DNA of 41,633 nucleotides. Source: CAJGCS01 sp045589955 (GTDB lineage: Bacteria > Bacillota_I > Bacilli_A > ML615J-28 > CAG-313). The notes under the pieces are model-generated. The model ran no database searches. It saw only the letters and a program-made list of their open reading frames with translations, and was not told the origin of the DNA. The DNA is taken from contig JAZNQD010000012.1 in the NCBI GenBank assembly GCA_045589955.1, positions 1 to 41,633 of the forward strand, in the 5' to 3' direction. The stretch's first letter is position 1. Every line of letters begins with the position of its first letter. Shown here one piece after another: positions 35,367 to 41,633 of the stretch. A program made the translations under genes and the position numbers.

Positions 35367-35392
35367 TTTTTAATATATTTTATGTATTTTTG
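35362..35392 (+). promoter_or_regulatory. Bacteroidota-type promoter of the nucleotide-metabolism operon
   Basis: TTTG at 35362-35365, exactly 19 bases, then TATTTTTG at 35385-35392, matching TTTG-N19-TAnnTTTG, the same spacing as the polymerase promoter at 88-118. The leader would be about 37 bases. Confidence 0.65.
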
Positions 35393-35435
35393 TAATGTGT
35401 TTTAAATATATTGTTTTAATTTAATAAAATTAATT

Positions 35436-36005
35436 ATGATTAATGATGAAATAAAAGAAAAAAATTTACTTCTTTTTAAAAAAAAATTAGAAGAAATTGG
35501 AATATCTTATGAAAATGAAAATTTTGATTCAAAATTAAAAAATGCCACTTTTAGTATTACTAATGAAAATGGTTTAGCTTATGAAGGTTCACTATTAAAT
35601 GTTATTTTAAGAATTCTCACACCTTTTGCTATTAAAATTAATGATTGCTTACCAGAAAATATAAAGGTAGACAAAAATTCTTTAATTAAAGTATGTTTAT
35701 TATCACACATATCAAAATGTGAAATGTTTATACCTAATGATAATGAATGGGAAAAAGAAAAAAGAGGACTTTTATTTAAATATGCAAAAAGTAACGTTGC
35801 ATTGAAAATGGGAATAAAATCATTGATTTTATCACAAGAATTAGGAATAAAATTTACTCCTGAAGAAATTGAAGCTATGACTATTATTGATAGACGTTTA
35901 GATGATGAACAAGCAAATTATTATTCTAATCCAATATCAGTAGTATTAAAACAAGCTAATGAATTAACTTATTTATCAACTCGTTTAACAAATAATAAAG
36001 TATGA
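35436..36005 (+). CDS. HD-hydrolase-like protein lacking the HD pair (189 aa)
   Basis: A helical protein found in many large Bacteroidota phages, as far as I recall, and often called a metal-dependent hydrolase of the HD family. At the place where a catalytic H-D pair is expected the sequence is LLSHISKCEMFIPNDNEWEK: histidine is present but the aspartate is replaced by Ile. The rest (KRGLLFKYAKSN; FTPEEIEAMTIIDRRLDDEQ; VVLKQANELTYLSTRL) fits the helical bundle. Catalysis is therefore doubtful. First gene of a host-type promoter operon; its stop overlaps the dUTPase start (ATGA). Name from fold memory only. Confidence 0.6.
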   Translation: MINDEIKEKNLLLFKKKLEEIGISYENENFDSKLKNATFSITNENGLAYEGSLLNVILRILTPFAIKINDCLPENIKVDKNSLIKVCLLSHISKCEMFIPNDNEWEKEKRGLLFKYAKSNVALKMGIKSLILSQELGIKFTPEEIEAMTIIDRRLDDEQANYYSNPISVVLKQANELTYLSTRLTNNKV

Positions 36006-36601
36006 AAGAAATTGAAGTAAAAATTAAAAAATTACATCCAGACGCTGTAATTCCTAAATATGCTCATGATGGTGATGTTGCAATGGATATGACAGCAATA
36101 TCAGTTGAATATGATGTTGAAAATGATATGTATATATATCATACAGGACTTGCATTTGAATCTGATTTTAATATTGGACAATTCTTATTTTTAAGAAGCT
36201 CAAATTGCAAAACTGATGCTTATTTATGTAATCATGTTGGTATTGCTGATTCTGCAATATATAGAGGTGAAATTCAATTTAGAATGAAAAATAGAGAAAG
36301 TATAAAATCTATTGCAAATAGAGAAGCAATGAATCAATTCATATTTTCATTAAATATGACATCAAGAATGGATCCAAGAGGTAGTTTAGAAAATCATATT
36401 AAAATAGCAACAGATTTATATAAACAAGTTGAAGATGATGTAAAAGAACGTGCTAAAAATCTTGAATATGCACCTTATAAGGTTGGTGATAGAATTGGTC
36501 AAATGGTATTTATGAATTATCCAACTGTTAAACTTATTGAAGTTGATGGGTTATCCGAAACTGATAGAGGTGAAAGTGGATTTGGTTCAACTGGAAAGTA
36601 A
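36002..36601 (+). CDS. dut: dUTPase
   Basis: Trimeric dUTP pyrophosphatase that keeps uracil out of DNA and supplies dUMP. Five motifs are visible in order: HDGDVAMDM (motif 1), LFLRSSNCK (motif 2), GIADSAIYRGEIQ (motif 3), DRIGQMVF (motif 4) and DRGESGFGSTGK (motif 5). The catalytic Asp in motif 3 (A-D-S) and the C-terminal glycine-rich arm are present. At 199 residues it is longer than the usual ~150 because of a ~45-residue helical insert (residues ~105-150) between motifs 3 and 4. It is coupled to the preceding gene by ATGA. Confidence 0.93.
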   Translation: MKEIEVKIKKLHPDAVIPKYAHDGDVAMDMTAISVEYDVENDMYIYHTGLAFESDFNIGQFLFLRSSNCKTDAYLCNHVGIADSAIYRGEIQFRMKNRESIKSIANREAMNQFIFSLNMTSRMDPRGSLENHIKIATDLYKQVEDDVKERAKNLEYAPYKVGDRIGQMVFMNYPTVKLIEVDGLSETDRGESGFGSTGK

Positions 36602-36652
36602 TATTTAATATATTTTAATCTATTTATATATGATGTAAAAAAACAAAATAAT

Positions 36653-37768
36653 ATGTTATTAAAAGATATAAAATATTCATACAATGATGTAATGATAATT
36701 CCATCAAAAGTATCAAACATTGAACATCGTTCAGAATGTGATCCATTCCATAAAGATGGATATTTACCAATATTTACAGCACCAATGAGTACTGTTGTTG
36801 ATTTAGACAATTATCAATTATTTGAAGATAATCATATACATTCTATATTACCAAGAAATATATCTTATGATATAAGATTAGAATATGCATTAAATAATAA
36901 ATGGGCTGCTTTTTCATTAAAAGAATTTGAAGATTTCTTTTGTGATGAGGGTTATGTTAAACACTATATAAAACATAAGAAAAAAGTTTTAATTGATATT
37001 GCTAATGGTCATATGAAAAAACTTTTTGTTATAGCAAAAAAAGCGAAAAGATTATATGGTGAATCATTACAATTAATGATTGGTAATATTGCAAATCCAA
37101 AAACATATGAAGAAGTTTTAAAATGCGGTGCTGATTATGTTAGAGTTGGGATTGGTTCTGGTTCTGGATGCATCACTTCATCAAATACTTCTATACATTT
37201 TCCAATGGCTTCTTTAATTGAAGAAACTAATAAAGTTAAAGAAAGAATTGCGTGTGAAAGGGGTATACCAATGTGTGATATGCCAAAAATAATTGCTGAT
37301 GGTGGAATTAGAAATTATTCAGATGTTATTAAAGCTTTAGCATTAGGTGCTGATTATGTTATGATTGGTAGTGTTTTTGCACAGTTAATTGAAAGTGCAG
37401 CAAAAACTTTTACAATTAATGAAGAAACAAAAGAATACACCACATATGAAAATGATAAAGATAAAATCATTGAACAAGATGGCATATTTATTGTAAATGA
37501 TGAATTAATTGTAGGGAAATTATTTAAAATTTTCTACGGTATGGCTTCGAAAGAAGGACAAATTGATATATGTGGTGAAAAAACAAAAACTTCTGAAGGA
37601 ATTGTTAAAACATTACCTTGTACTACAAATGTCAATAAATGGGTGCAAAATATGATTGATTATTTGCGTTCAACAATGAGTTATACTGATATTAATAATG
37701 TTTATCATTTAGATAAAGTTGAATTAATATTAATTTCAGATAAAACATATAATAGTGTTAATAAATAA
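36653..37768 (+). CDS. GMP reductase/IMP dehydrogenase family enzyme (371 aa)
   Basis: TIM-barrel purine enzyme. Visible motifs: YNDVMIIPSKVSNIEHR (N-terminal), FTAPMSTVVD, MIGNIANPKTYEE, GADYVRVGIGSGSGCITS with the catalytic cysteine (loop usually G-I-G-P-G-S-x-C-T-T), ADGGIRNYSDVIKALALGAD and YVMIGSVFAQ. The FYGMAS segment is closer to GMP reductase (FYGMSS) than to IMP dehydrogenase (YRGMGS). No CBS domain. The active-site loop is altered (S-G-S-G-C-I-T-S) and the following segment is unlike both families. It could recycle host purine nucleotides for phage DNA. Third gene of the operon; a terminator follows. Confidence 0.88.
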   Translation: MLLKDIKYSYNDVMIIPSKVSNIEHRSECDPFHKDGYLPIFTAPMSTVVDLDNYQLFEDNHIHSILPRNISYDIRLEYALNNKWAAFSLKEFEDFFCDEGYVKHYIKHKKKVLIDIANGHMKKLFVIAKKAKRLYGESLQLMIGNIANPKTYEEVLKCGADYVRVGIGSGSGCITSSNTSIHFPMASLIEETNKVKERIACERGIPMCDMPKIIADGGIRNYSDVIKALALGADYVMIGSVFAQLIESAAKTFTINEETKEYTTYENDKDKIIEQDGIFIVNDELIVGKLFKIFYGMASKEGQIDICGEKTKTSEGIVKTLPCTTNVNKWVQNMIDYLRSTMSYTDINNVYHLDKVELILISDKTYNSVNK

Positions 37769-37770
37769 TA

Positions 37771-37803
37771 AAAAAAAGCGGTATTTTTTACCGCTTTTTT
37801 TTT
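37771..37803. terminator. Bidirectional terminator between converging genes
   Basis: GCGGTA / TACCGC stem with a T-rich loop, preceded by seven A and followed by ten T, so active in both directions. Confidence 0.88.
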
Positions 37804-38131
37804 ATTTTCTATCTTCTTCACCACTTTCATATACTTTATCACACATTAACCAAACTTTTTTGAAAAATTCATATTGTTCTGAATTAACATCATCAGCAAA
37901 TTCTTGAATACCTTCTAATGCAATCATTCTAATTTGGTCAATTCTCTTATCAGTTGCTAACATATCTGGTTCACCTTCCATTGGCATTTCACTTTCCATA
38001 CCTACTGGAACTTCACCTTGTGGCATTTCACCATCCATAGGTTCTTCTTCATTAAAAACGTAACTTTCTTTTAATAATTTAGAAAACTTATCAATTTCAT
38101 TTAATGTATCTTTTAATGTATTTTTTTTCAT
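37802..38131 (-). CDS. Acidic hypothetical protein (109 aa)
   Basis: Acidic, Met/Glu/Pro-rich protein with an N-terminal helix (TLKDTLNEIDKFSKLLKES), a low-complexity middle (EEEPMDGEMPQGEVPVG) and a C-terminal helix (IRMIALEGIQEFADDVN). No family recognised. Such layouts (helix, acidic linker, helix) occur in small head or scaffold-associated proteins of T4-like phages, but this is a guess. It has its own candidate late element at 38150-38159 and a terminator in front of it. Confidence 0.65.
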   Translation of the reverse strand: MKKNTLKDTLNEIDKFSKLLKESYVFNEEEPMDGEMPQGEVPVGMESEMPMEGEPDMLATDKRIDQIRMIALEGIQEFADDVNSEQYEFFKKVWLMCDKVYESGEEDRK

Positions 38132-38149
38132 ATCAAAATATATTTTATA

Positions 38150-38159
38150 TATAAATATT
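38150..38159 (-). promoter_or_regulatory. Candidate late promoter element (AATATTTATA)
   Basis: Minus-strand AATATTTATA 18 bases before the ATG at 38131, located between a terminator and the gene. Confidence 0.42.
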
Positions 38160-38167
38160 ATAATATA

Positions 38168-38199
38168 AAAAAAGGAGATAAATATTTATCTCCTTTTAT
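38168..38199 (-). terminator. Terminator after the small fibre gene
   Basis: Nearly perfect palindrome AAAAGGAGATAAATA / TATTTATCTCCTTTT, ending in T-runs on the minus strand, 21 bases after the stop of the 231-aa gene. Confidence 0.8.
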
Positions 38200-38219
38200 A
38201 AATTAATATTTACATTTAT

Positions 38220-38915
38220 TTAAAAAGTACCCCAAGTTAAAAGACTTTCTGTATAAGCTTTTGCATCAGCTAATGCTTGTGCAGCAGAACCATCAGCATA
38301 AGATTTTGCAGCAGCTAATGTTTCAGCATCTTTACCATCAACATAGGATTTTGCTTCAGCTAATACATCAGCATCTTGTTCATCAGCATATATTTTTGCA
38401 TCAGCTAATGCTTGTGCAGCAGAACCAGCAGCATCATAATTAACTGCTAAACCATCAGCATAGTTTTTTGCATTTTGTTCAGATGCATCCCAAGCTGATA
38501 CTTTTTCAGCAGTGATACCATCTAAAACTTCTTTATTATCGTGAGAATGAGAAGATGCTTCTAAAGTATCAATTAAATCTTGTAAAGCACTTTCAGCAGC
38601 TTCAGCACGTTCTTTTTCAGCAACAATGGCACTTTCATTTGCTGAAATCTTATTTGACATTTCAGCAGCATTAGTTTTATCACTAGCAATGTAATCTGCA
38701 ATTTCCTTTAAAGTATCAAAATCTTCTGGAGCAGAAGCTACTATTTTAGCAATTTCAGTAGCAATAACTGCGTCAAAATTACTTGCTGCTAAAAGTTTTT
38801 CACCTAAATATAAACTTACAACATTACCATCTGTTACAATATAAAAATTATTACTACTTTTTGATAATGCTTCAAAATTTTCTTTTGTTCCTCTTAAAAA
38901 TCTTAAATCTGCCAT
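38220..38915 (-). CDS. Alanine-rich fibre protein (231 aa)
   Basis: Probably a short tail or head fibre. The N-terminal ~50 residues (RFLRGTKENFEALSKSSNNF) resemble the particle-anchoring start of many phage fibre proteins. The middle is coiled coil (AESALQDLIDTLEASS), then SHSHDNKEVLDGITAEKVSAW, a segment found in many phage tail and head-fibre proteins of gut bacteria. The C-terminal third repeats A-L-A-D-A-K-x-Y-A-D-G about five times. It has higher G+C than its neighbours because of alanine codons. Preceded by an AATATTTATT element and followed by a terminator, so a single-gene unit. Confidence 0.75.
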   Translation of the reverse strand: MADLRFLRGTKENFEALSKSSNNFYIVTDGNVVSLYLGEKLLAASNFDAVIATEIAKIVASAPEDFDTLKEIADYIASDKTNAAEMSNKISANESAIVAEKERAEAAESALQDLIDTLEASSHSHDNKEVLDGITAEKVSAWDASEQNAKNYADGLAVNYDAAGSAAQALADAKIYADEQDADVLAEAKSYVDGKDAETLAAAKSYADGSAAQALADAKAYTESLLTWGTF

Positions 38916-38937
38916 AATATTAATTAATTGTTTTATT

Positions 38938-38947
38938 AATAAATATT
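38938..38947 (-). promoter_or_regulatory. Candidate late promoter element (AATATTTATT)
   Basis: Minus-strand AATATTTATT about 22 bases before the ATG of the fibre gene at 38915. Confidence 0.45.
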
Positions 38948-38969
38948 TTTTTTTAGCTAAAAAAAATAT

Positions 38970-39233
38970 TTATCTTTTTGAATTTATATCACTTAATTGA
39001 TTATAATCAGTAAACTTATTAATCATTTCGCCACTAATTTTTGAATTGTTATTATTTTCTTTATTTTTCTCATCTTCAACAATTCCATTATGTTTAGAAA
39101 TATAAAATTTCCTATCACGTACTGGCATCTTATTTAAAATATCAAAAGGTATTCCAATATATTTAAAACAACCATATAATTCATCTTTAAGATTCTTTTC
39201 GTAATCAGACGATATTGAGGAAAACATTATCAT
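38970..39233 (-). CDS. Small gp51-like/chaperone candidate overlapping the gp26-like gene (87 aa)
   Basis: Starting at the ATG at 39233 (MIMFSSISSDYEKN; 39227 is also possible), it gives an 87-residue protein that contains MPVRDRKFYISKHNG, a motif I associate with baseplate or tail assembly chaperones of T4-like phages. It overlaps the end of the gp26-like gene by 29 bases in the +1 frame. It could also be made as a +1 frameshift extension of that gene, as in tail chaperone pairs, but no CGG is present at this place. Asn/Lys-rich C-terminus. Confidence 0.6.
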   Translation of the reverse strand: MIMFSSISSDYEKNLKDELYGCFKYIGIPFDILNKMPVRDRKFYISKHNGIVEDEKNKENNNNSKISGEMINKFTDYNQLSDINSKR

Positions 39234-40482
39234 CCCATTCAAGAAAGGTTTTGAAAGATCCACCTCCAAGGATCTCTGGTCTTTCAACTTCAATTTCAAA
39301 ATTAACACCTGGTTCATTTTCAATGATATATCTTCTTAACATCAATGAATCTTTGGCAACCATATTCTTAACATACTTAGTAATATATTTTCTATCATAA
39401 TTATCATTAACCGCAACAACAGACATTTCTAATCTATTGGTAATCAATTTATTATATGGTGTTGTATTAGTTTCTTCTAATTTTTGAATCCAAGGATTCA
39501 TTTTTTCAAAATCTTTTAATAATTCTTGTTTATCCTTACCATCTAAATATTTATCTGATTTGACAGCTTCTTTTAAAACGTTTAAACTACTTTTAATAGT
39601 TTGAGCTTTAACATTTTCACTTTCTAAACTTGATAATAAAGAAAGATTTTTTTCATCTTTTCTTGTTAAGAATCTAAACTTAACTTTATCTTTTGAAACT
39701 GGTAATTCATATTCAAAATGACCATTAGAATCTGCTTTCAAATTAAATTCTTTATATTTCAATGTTGATAAATCAACTACAGTTTCAATTTGTTCACCAC
39801 TTTGTGGGTCACGAACATAAATTGGAAATTCCACGCCATAAGATGTTGCTCTCAAAAATAATATAATTGCGTCAACATCACCACTAACCAATTCATCAAT
39901 ATTAATATCTTTATTCATGATTTTATGTTTCAATAAAAAATCAATAACTAAACCATCTTTATAAAGATTAGGTGATGTGATAAAGTTTTCATCATATGCA
40001 GTTAAATAAGCAACTGGAACTCTTTCTGTTTTATTTTTATAACATTCACCATTACTTGGTAATGCAATAACATCATATTGCATATCTAAATCAACATTAT
40101 TAAAATCAGTATTAGAAATAATAGCTTCTTTAACAACATTTTCAGTTTTGCTTGTTTCAGTTTTTTTATTTTCTTTTTTTGTTTTTTTCTCATTCTTTGA
40201 AAGAACATCATAAACTGATTCATCAGAATAATTGTTTTCTAACATAGATGTTACAACACTTTTTTCTTCAAGTGAATTTTCATTAAATATTTTTTCAGCA
40301 ATATCAGTGTCAATTTTTTTCAATTGTTCATAAACATCTTGTTGAGCAATTTCAATACGTTTAACAGATTCTTTTGTTCCACGTAATTTTGCTTCTTCTT
40401 TTGTTTTTTGAAGCATTTCATTATTTGCTTGTAACAATTTAATTTCTTTTTCTTGTTCTGGAGTTAATTTCTTTTTTGCCAT
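39205..40482 (-). CDS. Baseplate hub protein, T4 gp26-like (425 aa)
   Basis: The N-terminal ~110 residues are charged coiled coil (TPEQEKEIKLLQANNEMLQK). The conserved domain starts near residue 130: YDVIALPSNGECYKNKTERVPV (family pattern Y-D-V-I-x-L-P-S-x-G-x-x-Y), then VAYLTAYDENFITSPNLYKDG, DAIILFLRATSYGVEFPIYV and LKYKEFNLKAD. This matches the gp26-type baseplate hub family of T4-like phages as I know it. T4 gp26 is about 208 residues, so this one has a long N-terminal extension. Ends with a TGA inside the overlap with the 87-aa gene. Confidence 0.78.
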   Translation of the reverse strand: MAKKKLTPEQEKEIKLLQANNEMLQKTKEEAKLRGTKESVKRIEIAQQDVYEQLKKIDTDIAEKIFNENSLEEKSVVTSMLENNYSDESVYDVLSKNEKKTKKENKKTETSKTENVVKEAIISNTDFNNVDLDMQYDVIALPSNGECYKNKTERVPVAYLTAYDENFITSPNLYKDGLVIDFLLKHKIMNKDINIDELVSGDVDAIILFLRATSYGVEFPIYVRDPQSGEQIETVVDLSTLKYKEFNLKADSNGHFEYELPVSKDKVKFRFLTRKDEKNLSLLSSLESENVKAQTIKSSLNVLKEAVKSDKYLDGKDKQELLKDFEKMNPWIQKLEETNTTPYNKLITNRLEMSVVAVNDNYDRKYITKYVKNMVAKDSLMLRRYIIENEPGVNFEIEVERPEILGGGSFKTFLEWDDNVFLNIV

Positions 40483-40489
40483 AACTATC

Positions 40490-41092
40490 TTATATATTAC
40501 ATTCTTTTATTTCATTAACCAACATAAAAAAACCATCATTAGTATATTCTAATATCATACAATTAATTAAATTATATTTAATATTTTCATAATTTAATAT
40601 TATATTTCTTTTTGGTTCATTTTCAAATTTCCATTCATCACTTGCAGAAGTTTTATTAATATTAACATGTGATTTAATCCACATTTTAAAATCTTCTTCA
40701 AATTCTTCTTCAATTGTATTAAAATCTAATTTCACATATAAAACAAATACATCTTTTTCACGTAAAAAATTGGTAATATGTTGAATATCACAATTTTTCA
40801 TATTTTCATCATATATAATGGCTTCACACGATGTATATTGTGTTTTTTCTTCGTTTTTAGACACTTTTTCATTAAAAGTATTGTTTTCCTTATTAAACCC
40901 GTAAGGATTTCTAAAAACGGCTGTATTTGCATTTAAACCGTTATTACTAATATGATTATATATTGAATCTTTATACATATCATTATTAGTTTTTAATGCT
41001 TCTTCGTAACCACCATTTGAATAATAATTATCATCAACATCAAAATTTGTGTTATAATAATCAACATATGGTAATAATAATATACATTTCAT
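40490..41092 (-). CDS. Hypothetical protein in the baseplate cluster (200 aa)
   Basis: Asn/Tyr-rich protein without a recognised family. The N-terminus (KCILLLPYVDYYNTN) is short and hydrophobic but too short for a membrane anchor. The C-terminal half is more ordered (DVFVLYVKLDFNTIEEEFEE; YNLINCMILEYTNDGFFMLV). It lies 7 bases before the gp26-like gene and its start follows directly on the nuclease gene's stop, so it is in one operon with both. Perhaps a baseplate component, by position only. Confidence 0.68.
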   Translation of the reverse strand: MKCILLLPYVDYYNTNFDVDDNYYSNGGYEEALKTNNDMYKDSIYNHISNNGLNANTAVFRNPYGFNKENNTFNEKVSKNEEKTQYTSCEAIIYDENMKNCDIQHITNFLREKDVFVLYVKLDFNTIEEEFEEDFKMWIKSHVNINKTSASDEWKFENEPKRNIILNYENIKYNLINCMILEYTNDGFFMLVNEIKECNI

Positions 41093-41581
41093 TTAATGTC
41101 GTTTTCTTTTGTTTTCGTTTATCAATCTATTTTTTTCTTGTATATTTAGTTCTTCCTTTAAAGTTTTCATAACTTTTTTAGGATTTTTCCTAATATCACT
41201 TTCCCATATTCTTAATATTGGAATACTATGTAATAAAGCCCATTTAGTCTTATATTCATCAATTCTTTGAGCTTTTATTTGATGTTTTTTTAATTCATCT
41301 TTTTCATATTTTTCTGGATTACCATGCCAATAATCACCATCTATTTCAATTATCAAATTAGATTTAGGTAAATAGAAATCAAAAAATCTTCCAATATCTT
41401 TAGCTTCAAATTGATATTGATATTCAACACCTAATTTATCTAAAAAGTTTTTAGCAAAATCATCTTCTAATTTAGATGTACCATATTTAGGATGTTTTCT
41501 TTTTTTATTGATAATAGGTTTATTTTCTTTTTTAGATTTTGGAACTTTATCAATTTTATTTTTTTTTATTACTTGTTTCAT
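41093..41581 (-). CDS. Vsr/DUF559-type PD-(D/E)XK nuclease (162 aa)
   Basis: A restriction-fold nuclease. The segment RFFDFYLPKSNLIIEIDGDY (about residues 66-85) has the D-x-n-E-x-D pattern of Vsr-like enzymes, followed by WHGNP (a typical W-H-x-N motif), and LRIWESDIRKNP near the end matches the conserved 'W-E-x-D-I' strand. The N-terminus is lysine-rich (KKENKPIINKKRKHPKYG), likely DNA-binding. In phages such enzymes are homing-type or repair nucleases. It starts inside the window; a CATATTTATT element lies 43 bases upstream at the right window edge. Confidence 0.82.
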   Translation of the reverse strand: MKQVIKKNKIDKVPKSKKENKPIINKKRKHPKYGTSKLEDDFAKNFLDKLGVEYQYQFEAKDIGRFFDFYLPKSNLIIEIDGDYWHGNPEKYEKDELKKHQIKAQRIDEYKTKWALLHSIPILRIWESDIRKNPKKVMKTLKEELNIQEKNRLINENKRKRH

Positions 41582-41623
41582 TATAATTCATCCTTATATA
41601 AAATATAATATAATATTATAAAA

Positions 41624-41633
41624 AATAAATATG
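41624..41633 (-). promoter_or_regulatory. Candidate late promoter element at the window edge (CATATTTATT)
   Basis: Minus-strand CATATTTATT about 43 bases before the ATG at 41581; incomplete context because the window ends here. Confidence 0.3.

Noticed and set aside
13288..38969. tRNA genes, including a suppressor for CGGN, in the gaps
   Set aside because: All gaps are short (under about 190 bases) and very AT-rich; I saw no cloverleaf with G/C stems or a T-loop sequence. A decoding tRNA, if phage-encoded, must be outside the window.

Overview
The window is a 41.6 kb piece of a large, very AT-rich, T4-like contractile-tailed phage, most likely infecting a member of the Bacteroidota. Phage: family B DNA polymerase, gp55-like late sigma factor, PhoH-type ATPase, dUTPase, gp26-like baseplate protein, gp5-like spike, long coiled-coil fibres, homing-type nucleases. 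Host: BspA-type leucine-rich repeats and FISUMP-type domains in the fibres, two promoters matching the Bacteroidota pattern TTTG-N19-TAnnTTTG, and no Shine-Dalgarno sequences at most starts. All 38 complete genes stop at TAA (32) or TGA (6), none at TAG.

Layout. 1-3522: edge of a leftward gene, a host-like promoter, DNA polymerase. 3563-17095: leftward adhesion and fibre genes (2283 aa, 934 aa, a FISUMP protein, a 672 aa LamG-like protein) with a rightward GIY-YIG endonuclease inserted. 17153-19903: five small rightward genes, probably virion-associated. 19915-27034: PhoH ATPase, then a leftward baseplate/tail cluster that includes a sugar-nucleotide epimerase (RfbC). 27083-32738: leftward late sigma factor and a cluster with three glycosyltransferases. 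32851-35312: two tandem paralogous glycosyltransferases, rightward. 35436-37768: rightward nucleotide-metabolism operon (HD-like protein, dUTPase, GMP reductase/IMPDH family). 37802-41581: leftward structural genes (fibre, gp26-like, small overlapping gene) and a Vsr-like nuclease.

Main discovery: the reading frame of seven genes is broken and resumes in the +1 frame, and every junction lies exactly on an in-frame CGG codon (plus strand 381; minus strand 14843, 22240, 24081, 25891, 32240; plus strand 17255). I looked for CGG in the reading frame of all other genes and found none: every other CGG triplet in a gene is out of frame (as in AAC GGT or ACG GAA). So in this window CGG is not used as a normal arginine codon, and each time it occurs one extra base must be passed. 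In all seven cases skipping the C gives GGA or GGT (glycine), and where I can recall the family (for example the GF-x-x-YD motif of the glycosyltransferase at 32054-32738) glycine is expected there. This looks like systematic +1 recoding of CGG-A/T, either a four-base glycine codon or out-of-frame glycyl-tRNA binding at an unread codon. It affects DNA polymerase, baseplate and fibre genes and would make their full-length expression depend on special decoding. No tRNA gene is visible in the window.

Regulation: two host-like promoters precede the replication and nucleotide genes, while a different AT-rich element (AATATTTATT-like) sits about 15-45 bases before many structural genes and is a candidate late promoter for the encoded gp55-like sigma factor. 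Strong hairpin terminators separate most transcription units.
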